Positions 50,174-58,100 of a DNA stretch of 64,000 nt are shown piece by piece (within the stretch, counting starts at the first letter, position 1; each line of letters begins with the position of its first letter). A model generated the notes under the pieces. The model ran no database searches. It was given only the letters and a program-made list of their open reading frames with translations, and was not told where the DNA came from. Location of the stretch: contig JACKDP010000008.1 of the NCBI GenBank assembly GCA_020633435.1, positions 372,001 through 436,000 on the forward strand. The letters are read 5' to 3'. The position numbers were made by a program, and so were the translations under genes. The DNA is from Myxococcales bacterium. GTDB taxonomy: Bacteria; Myxococcota_A; Bradymonadia; UBA7976; UBA1532.

Positions 50174-51133
50174 ATGTCAGGCCAGCCATCCGTGTATTCG
50201 ACCTTCGAGGCCGCCGCCCGCGACGCCCTCGCCTTCCTCCAGGCCCGCATCGGCTTCGACCTGTGGATGATCACCCGCGCCTCCGGCGACGATCAGATCG
50301 TGCTGGCCAGCCGGGACCGGGCCTTCGGCATCACTCCCGGGCTCGTCGTCCCCTGGGCCGGCTCGCTCTGCGTCCGCATGGCCGCTGGCGCTGGCCCGCG
50401 CATCGCCCCGCGGCTGGAGGACGTGCCCGCGTACTGCCAGGCCCCCAACGCCCGGCTGGCCCGGATCGGCGCCTACATCGGCATCCCGCTCCCCCGCCGC
50501 GATGGCACCCTCTTCGGCACCCTCTGCGCCTTCCATCCCGACGATCAGCCCGCCCACATCCAGGCCGAGCTGCCCCTCCTCGAGCTCCTGGCCCGGCAGC
50601 TCTGCACCATCCTCGACGCCGAGCTGCGCGAGGCCGAGCTCGTCCGTCGCGTCGAGCGGGCGGAGGCCCTGGCCTGCACCGACGACCTCACTGGCCTCTT
50701 CAACCGCCGCGGGTGGGACGGCCTCCTGGCCGCTGAGGAGGAGCGCTGCAAGCGCTACGGCCACGCCGCGTGCGTCCTCGTGATCGATCTCGACGAGCTG
50801 AAGCAGACCAACGACGAGCTCGGCCACGCCGCGGGCGACCGCCTCCTCCAGGCCACGGGCGAGGCCCTGCGGCGGGCGGTCCGCTCCCAGGACGTGGTGG
50901 CCCGCGTCGGCGGCGACGAGTTCGCCGTGCTCGGCGTGGAGTGCGATGGTGCGGGGGCGACGCGGCTGCAGGGTCGCGTCCGCCGGGCCCTCGCGGCGGC
51001 GCAGATCGAGGCGTCCATCGGGCTGGCCCAGCGCGACCCCGGGTCGGGGCTCGGCGCGGCCGTCCGCGAGGCCGACAGCGCCATGTATCAGGCGAAGCGG
51101 GCCCGGTGCTCCGCGTCACCCGAGGCCCGCTGA
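50174..51133 (+). CDS. GAF-GGDEF diguanylate cyclase 1
   Basis: A 319-residue protein: N-terminal GAF-like sensory domain (about 1-155, with PLPRRDGTLFGTLCAFHP), then a GGDEF domain (about 165-315) with ARVGGDEFAVLG (GGDEF 246-250). The RSQD five residues before it forms an I-site for product inhibition by c-di-GMP. It synthesises cyclic di-GMP from two GTP in response to a ligand bound by GAF. Ribosome site AGGAGG. Tandem paralogue of the next gene; both carry similar upstream DNA. Confidence 0.92.
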   Translation: MSGQPSVYSTFEAAARDALAFLQARIGFDLWMITRASGDDQIVLASRDRAFGITPGLVVPWAGSLCVRMAAGAGPRIAPRLEDVPAYCQAPNARLARIGAYIGIPLPRRDGTLFGTLCAFHPDDQPAHIQAELPLLELLARQLCTILDAELREAELVRRVERAEALACTDDLTGLFNRRGWDGLLAAEEERCKRYGHAACVLVIDLDELKQTNDELGHAAGDRLLQATGEALRRAVRSQDVVARVGGDEFAVLGVECDGAGATRLQGRVRRALAAAQIEASIGLAQRDPGSGLGAAVREADSAMYQAKRARCSASPEAR

Positions 51134-51160
51134 GCCGCGCCGCCTCGGGTGTGATACACA

Positions 51161-51193
51161 CCTACACACTCCCACCAAAATGTGCTCGCAGGG
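51161..51193 (+). repeat. Shared upstream element, copy 2
   Basis: CCTACACACTCCCACCAAAA-type segment, 123 nt before the second GAF-GGDEF start, matching 50055-50085. The bases nearer the start codon (CTGTC, GACGGTCGA, GGAGGC) also correspond, so the whole promoter region was duplicated with the gene. Confidence 0.7.
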
Positions 51194-51283
51194 CACATCT
51201 GTCTGGCCATCACACGGCCGGATTGATACGATAAGTGCACATAGGGGCTGTCGTGGGGGGACGGTCGAGACTCGGAGGCCCAG

Positions 51284-52198
51284 ATGTCTGGCAAGCCATC
51301 TGTGTATTCGACTTTTGAGGCCGTCGGACGCGACACGCTGAGCTTCCTGCAGGCCCGACTTGGCTTTGACCTCTGGCTGATCACGCGCGTCGCCGGGGAC
51401 GAACAGACGGTGATCGCCTGGCGAGACCGCGGCTGTGATGTGGTCCTCGGGCAAGCGCTCTGCTGGTCCAGCTTCCCCGGTGCCCGTCCTCCGACGGACT
51501 CCGAAGGCGCGGAGGCCGCCCCCGTCGGCGCGTGTATCGGCGTCCCGCTCCTCCGCCGGGATGGCAGCCTGCTCGGTCGAATCTACGCCCTCCACCCGGG
51601 CCCGCGGCCCGGCCCCACCGAGGCGGAGTGGCCCATGCTCGAGCTGCTGGGACGCCAGCTCGGCGCCCTGCTCGACGTCGAGCTGGAGGCGGCCGAGCTC
51701 GCTCGCCAGGTCGAGCTCGCCGAGGCGCAGGCCTGCCGAGACCCGCTCACCGGCCTCCTCAACCGCCGCGGCTGGGAGAGCCTCCTCGCCACCGAGGAGC
51801 AGCGCTGCCTGCGCTACGGCCACGCGGCCTGCGTCCTGATGATCGACCTCGACGAGCTCAAGCGCACCAACGACGTCCTCGGCCACGAGGCGGGAGACCG
51901 CCTCATCGAGGCCACGGCGCTGGCGCTGCGGGGCGCCACCCGCTCCCAGGACGTCGTGGCCCGGGTCGGCGGCGACGAGTTCGTCGTGCTCGGGGTGGAG
52001 TGTGGCCCGGTCGGCGCCCAGCAGCTCCTCGGCCGCATCCAGGCGGCCCTGGCCGAGGCCCAGATCGAGGCGTCGGTCGGCCTGGCCCTGCGCGACCCGC
52101 TCTGGGGCCTCGGCGCGACGGTCACCGCCGCGGATGAGGCGATGTACCGGGAGAAGCACGCCCGCCGGGCGGGCCGGCGCTGGTCGGAGGCGGGCTGA
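51284..52198 (+). CDS. GAF-GGDEF diguanylate cyclase 2
   Basis: A 304-residue paralogue of the upstream gene, starting with the same MSGxPSVYSTFEA residues. The GGDEF motif (229-233) and the RSQD I-site are intact, so it should be active and feedback-inhibited. The GAF domain differs most (for example DRGCDVVLGQALCW), consistent with a changed ligand. CTCGGAGGCCC precedes the ATG. Its 3' end overlaps the convergent megasynthase gene by 77 bp. Confidence 0.92.
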   Translation: MSGKPSVYSTFEAVGRDTLSFLQARLGFDLWLITRVAGDEQTVIAWRDRGCDVVLGQALCWSSFPGARPPTDSEGAEAAPVGACIGVPLLRRDGSLLGRIYALHPGPRPGPTEAEWPMLELLGRQLGALLDVELEAAELARQVELAEAQACRDPLTGLLNRRGWESLLATEEQRCLRYGHAACVLMIDLDELKRTNDVLGHEAGDRLIEATALALRGATRSQDVVARVGGDEFVVLGVECGPVGAQQLLGRIQAALAEAQIEASVGLALRDPLWGLGATVTAADEAMYREKHARRAGRRWSEAG

Positions 52199-55100
52199 GG
52201 CGGCCAGCCAGCGCCGCGATCAGCGCCGGCGGGATGTCGCGCGCGCCGAGGTGCAGCGCGGGCACCCGCGCGCCGGCCAGCGACAGCGCCGCCCACGCGG
52301 CGTCGGCCCGCGCGGCCGTCACGAGGCCCAGATCCGGCGTCCCGGCCAGCGGGCCCGCGTGCAGCAAGGCCCCCACCGCGCAGCCGGGGAGCCCCTGCGC
52401 CGGCAGCAGCCGCAGGGCCTCCAGCCCCAGCCCCGCGCCGGCCCGGCGGGTGCCCGGCAGGTCCAGCAAGCCGCCGCCCACCAGCAGCACGTCCTCGGCC
52501 TCCGCCATGCGGGCCCAGGCGGCCGCCACGTCGAAGCAGTGGGGGAAGGAGTCATCGACGACGACGGTGCCCGGGCGCAGCGCGTCGACGGCCAGCGTGG
52601 CCGCCCCGCTGCTGGCCCCGATGATGACGTCGGCGCCGTAGACGGCCCCGGGCGGCGCCGGCTCGGCGTCGACAACATCAATGATTCCAGCCAGTTCTGC
52701 AGCGAACGCCCGGGACGACGCCGCCCGGGCGGGGACGTCGCAGAGCACCCACCGCCGCGGCGGCCCGGCGTGGCGGCCGAGCAGCGCCGCCACCGCCCGC
52801 CCCACCGATCCCACGCCCAGGACGGCCACCACCTGCGCGCCCCAGGGCCGGCCGAGGCGCTCGCAGCACGCCAGCACCGTCCAGGCGACGGCCACCGCCG
52901 TGGCGGCGTGCCCCGTCGTCAGGGCGGCCGCGTCGGCGAGGTGGGCCGCGACGTCGTGGCCGTAGGCCGTCCGGGCCGGCAGCGTGCCCGCGAGCGCCAC
53001 TCCCGCGCGCGCCCTGGGCCGGCCCGCGTCGACGGCGGCCGCCACGGCCCAGGCGTCCACCGGCTCGGCGGACGTCGTGGGCAGGCAGCACAGGCCCAGC
53101 TGGCCCAGCGGCGTGTCCGCCGTGCCGAGCCACCGCGGCGCGCCCCCCAGCGACGCCCGCCAGGCGGGCGGCAGGTCGGCCGGCAGGCTCGCGATGAGGG
53201 CCGCGTCCAGCGGCGGCTCGGCCAGGCGGCCCGCCACCGCGTCGGCGAGCGCCTCCAGCGCGAGCGCCGTCGTCGCGGCCGTGAAGCGCAGGCGCAGCCC
53301 CGCCGGCGTCGTCCGCGCCACCACCTGCAGCGCCGTGCCGGCTGGCAGCGCCATCTGCGTGTCGGCGTCGGCCACGCGCACCCGGGCGGCCGTCGCCGTC
53401 GCCGCCGGCAGCGCCGACAGCACGATCTGGCCCCCGGGCAGGGCGTCCGTCGGCAGGCAGGCCCGCAGGGCCCCAGGTGGCAGCGCGTGGGCCAGGGCCC
53501 GCTGCAGCGCGGCGGCGCCGCCCCCGCGGGACGAGACGCGCACCGGGATGATCTGGGCCACCGGGCCGACGACGCGCTCGACGCCGGGGATGGGCAGGTC
53601 GCGGCCGGCGTGCGCGACGCCGACGACCAGATCGTCCTGGCCCACCGCGTCGGCGAGGGCCCCATGCAGCGCGTCGAGCACGGCGCCCGCGTCGGCGGCG
53701 CCCGCGGCCCGATCCACGCTCTGCAGCGGCCCGGGCGGGAGGTCGGGCGCGGCGTAGGGCGCGGCGAAGACGGCCCCCCAGAAGGCCCGCTCGTCGGCCG
53801 TCGCGGCCCGCTGGCGCTGGGCCTCCGCGATGGCGGCGAAGGGCGCCGGCGGGGGCCAGGCGGGCGGCGCCTGACCGGCCGCGAAGGCGTCATGGGCGGC
53901 CAGCAGCTCCTCGACGAGGACGCCCAGGCTGTGGGCGTCGCCGATCAGGTGGTGGGCCGCCACGTCGAGCGCCTGCGCCCCCGCGGCGTCCGTGACGAGG
54001 CGCGCCGCGATGAGCGGCCCGGTCGCCGGCACCAGCGCCGGCGCGGGCACCGGCTCGTCGGCCAGGCGGGCCACCCGCTGGTGGGGCAGCGCCGGCGCCC
54101 CCGGCGGCCCGATCCGCGCCCCACCGAGCGTGAACGTCGCCCGCAGCAGGGGGTGGCGGTCGTAGACGAAGGCCCACGCGGCCGCCAGCGCGTCGGCGTC
54201 GAGGGGGCCATCGAGCACCAGCCGCGCCCGCCAGACGGCCGGCCGCGCGGGGTCGGCCTGCTCCGCCAGCAGGAAGCCGATCTGGGCGGGCGACAGCGCC
54301 GACTCGTCGGCCCCGGCTGGCGCCGTGGGCCGGGCCGCCGCCAGCGCCGCGGCGTAGGCCCCCAGGGTCGGGTGGGCGTAGATCAGGGCCGCCCGCGGGG
54401 CCCCCAGGCGGGCGCTCACCGCCACCGCGGCCATGGAGTCGCCGCCGAGGGCGAAGAAGTCGTCGTCCGCGCCAAGCGCCTCGACGCCCAGCGCGGCGGC
54501 CCACGCCTCCGCCACCCGCCGCTCCGTCGGCGTCTCGGGCGGCCGCCCACGCGGCACCCGATCCGGCGCGGCCGCCACCTGCAGCGCCCCCCGATCCACC
54601 TTGCCCGTGGGCCCCAGGGGCAGCCGCGGCACCACCTGGACCCAGCGCGGCACCATCACCGCGGGCAGGTGGGCCGCCGCGAAGGCCCGCGCCGCCTCCG
54701 CCTCGACGCTCCCCTCCACCCACGCCGCCAGCCAGGCGTCGGCCCCCTCCCCCTCGCGCCGCACCGCCGCCAGCGTCACCCCGGGGCAGGCCTGCAGGAC
54801 GGCCTCGATCTCCCCCGGCTCGACGCGCACCCCGCGCACCTGCACCTGGTCGTCGAGCCGCCCGAGGAAGAGCAGCGCCCCGTCCTCTCGCCGCCGCGCC
54901 CGGTCCCCGGTGCGATAAGCCATCGATCCGCTTGGGGTTTCCACCCACGGCGCCGCCACGTCGCCCAGGTAGCCCGCGAACACCGCCGGCCCCGCGACGC
55001 AGAGCTCCCCCTCGGCGGCCGGCTCCCCCTCGGCGTCCAGCAGCCACGCCTCCATGCCTGGCAGCGGGGCGCCGATGGGCACGGGGTCATCGTCCTCGAC

Positions 55101-58100
55101 CCGCCACGCCGTCGCGTTGATGGTCGCCTCGGTGGGCCCGTAGAGGTTCCAGATGACCAGCTCGGCGCCCCACGCGGCCCGCGCCTGGCGAACGAGCGCC
55201 GCGGAGAGCGCCTCGCCGCCCACCGTCACGTGCCGCAGGGCAGCCGGGGCCGGCCCGGGCGCCTCGACGAGCCGGGCCAGCAGCGCCGGCGACGTGTTCA
55301 GGTGCGTGACGCGGGCCAGCCGCCCCCGCAGCCCGGCTGGATCCCGGCGCTCGGCGCCCGTCGTCGTGTGCACGCTCGCCCCCACCCGCAGCGGCCCCAG
55401 GAGCTGCCGCAGGGAGGCGTCGAAGGTGGGCGCCGACGTCTGCAGCAGCCGCTCGCCCGGCGCCAGGCCCAGCATCCCGTCCGCCCAGGCCAGGTAGCCG
55501 GCCAGCGCCGCCGCGGTGACGGGCACCCCCTTCGGCCGCCCGGACGACCCCGAGGTGAAGAAGACGCAGGCGCCTCGCTCGGGATCGAGCGGACCCAGGA
55601 CCACCGCCGGCCCGGCCAGCCGCTCGCTCGCCCGCACCCGCAGGGCCGGCGCGGCCACCGAGAGCTGGGCGTCCGTCCGCGGCGCGGGCTGGTCGGGATC
55701 CAGGGGCAGCCAGACCGCGCCCAGGGTCAGCACCGCCAGCAGCGGCACCACGGGGTCGGCGTCCACGTCCACCGCCACCACGTCCCCCGGCCCGACGCCA
55801 CGCGCCTGCAGCCCCGCCGCCCAGCCACGGACCTGGTCGGCCAGCGCCGCGTACGTCCGCCGCTGGCGCCCATCGTCCACCGCCACCGCCGCCGGCCAGG
55901 CCGCGCACGCCCGCCAGAAGGGCCCGAGCAGCGCGTCGTTTTCCTGTGTCTTCTCAACCACTTCCAGCGTCGACGCCGCCGCGAGCGCCGCGTCCAGGTG
56001 GCCCACCAGCGCGGCGATGGCGGCCGGCTCGAAGGCCTGGGCCGGGGCGTTCAGGGCGGCCCCGAGCCGACCCCCCGCCAGCCAGACGGTGAGGCCCAGC
56101 CGCGTCGCGGCCGTGGCCGTGCGGGCGACGACGTCCAGCAGCTCGACGTCTGCCGGCGGCTGCCCCCGAAACGTCGCCACGCTGAGGCCGAAGGGCGAGG
56201 CGACGGCCGGGCCCCCATCCGGCGCGGGCCCGGCCGGGCGCCCGGCTGGTCCCCGGGCGACGTCCGGCCAGGCGGCCGCGATGCCGAGGGCGCAGCGCGT
56301 GAGGTCCGCCGTCCCCGCCACGTCGAGCGCCACGGTGTCCGCCAGGCAGCCCACCACGTCGGCCGTCCCCGCGTCGCGGCCCCCCACGGCGATGCTCAGC
56401 GTCAGCGCGTCCAGGTCGGCCCACTGCCCGAGCGCCTGCGCCCAGGCCGCCGCCAGCAACGCGAACGGCGTCACGTCGAGCGCCGCCGCCCGGGCGTGCA
56501 GCCGCGCCGTCGCCGCCGCGTCCAGGCCCGTCCGCCACGCCCGCCGCGGCCCATCGGGCGGCCCCGGGCGGCGGCCCGGCAGCGCCGGCCACGGGCGGGC
56601 GCGGCCCGGCAACGTGGGCCCCGGCTCCCCCGCGCCATCGGCCGGGAGGGGCGCGTCGAGGTCCGCGTACAGATCCCAAAGCCGCTGGACGAGCAGGAAG
56701 GCGCCCCAGCCATCCACCACGCCGTGGTGGGTCGCGAGCGCGAGGTGCGTCCGGTCGCCCTGCCGCACCAGCGCCACCCGGGCCAGGGGGGCCGCGCCGA
56801 AGGGGCCGTTGGCCAGGGCATCTTCGAGGCGGCGCAGCGCCGCGTCGTCCGCCACGCGGTAGCGCAGCACCGGCAGCGTCGCCGCCGCCTCGACGACCCG
56901 CCGCCCCGCCACGAAGTGCGTGCGCAGGGCCCGGTGGTGCGCGACCAGGCGACCGAGCGCCGCGGCGAGGCGCGCCGGATCGAGGGGCCCCCGCACCGTC
57001 TGGCGCACATACGCGAAGGGGACGACGGCCGGGAAGAGGGCCTGCTGGGTGAGGAAGGCCTGCTCGAGCGCCGTGGGCGCGCCGACCTGCGCCGCCGCCG
57101 TGGGCCCCTCGGGATTGGCCGGCGCGGTGGGCGGCTCGGGGTCGGCCGGCGCCGGGGGCGCGGCGGCGGGGCGCAGCGCCCGGGCCAGGCCGGCGATGGT
57201 CCGCTGCTCGAAGAAGAGCGACGCCGAGACGCGCCCGAAGCCCCGCCCCTCGAGCGCCCGCGCCACGTCCACGGCCGCCAGGGAGTCGAGCCCCAGCCCC
57301 GCCAGCGAGGCGTCCACCGCGACGTCCTCGGGCGCCAGGTCGAGGGCCCTCGCCACCAGCTCGACGAGCACGTCCTCGACGTTTTCTGTTGTGCTTTCAG
57401 CCGCTTGCACCGCCGGCGCGTCGGCGACCGGCGGCGCGACGATCGGCGCCACGACCATGTGGCCCGCCCCGCTCACCGCCCGCAGGGCCGCCTGCACCGC
57501 CGGCCCCGTCGGCAGCGCCCCGAAGCCCAGCGCCGCCGACGACGCCGCGGCCGCCGGCCCCATGCCCACCTCGGCCCAGGGCCCGTAGCCCAGCGAGACC
57601 CAGCCCGGCCGACCCGCCGCCAGCGCGTCCAGGCCCGCGTTCGCCGCCGCGTAGTCGGCCAGGCCGCCCCCCAGCACCTCCGGCAGCGCCCCCGACAGCG
57701 ACGACAGCAGCAGCACCCGCGGGGCCACCCCCGCCGCGTCCAGCGCCGCCGCCAGCGCGCGGGCCCCGTCCAGCTTGCCGCCCAGCGTCGCCGCGCGCTC
57801 CGCGGGCGTCCGCGCCAGGTACCGGCCCGGGTGCACCTCGCCCGCGCCGTGCACGACGCCCACCAGGCCCGGCCCGGCGAGCGCCACCAGCGCCGCCGCC
57901 TCCCGGGCGTCCCCGGCGTGGTACTCGACGACGGATCCCAGCGCCCGCAGGGCCGCCAGCCGCGCCGACCGCGCCGCGTCGAGGGGCGCGCGGCCCGCGA
58001 TCACCAGGCGCCGCGCCGGCCCCGCCAGCGCCCGCGCGATCTCGAAGGTGATGCCCGCCGCCCCGCCGATCAGCAGCCAGGTGCCGGCGGCGAGCGCGGC

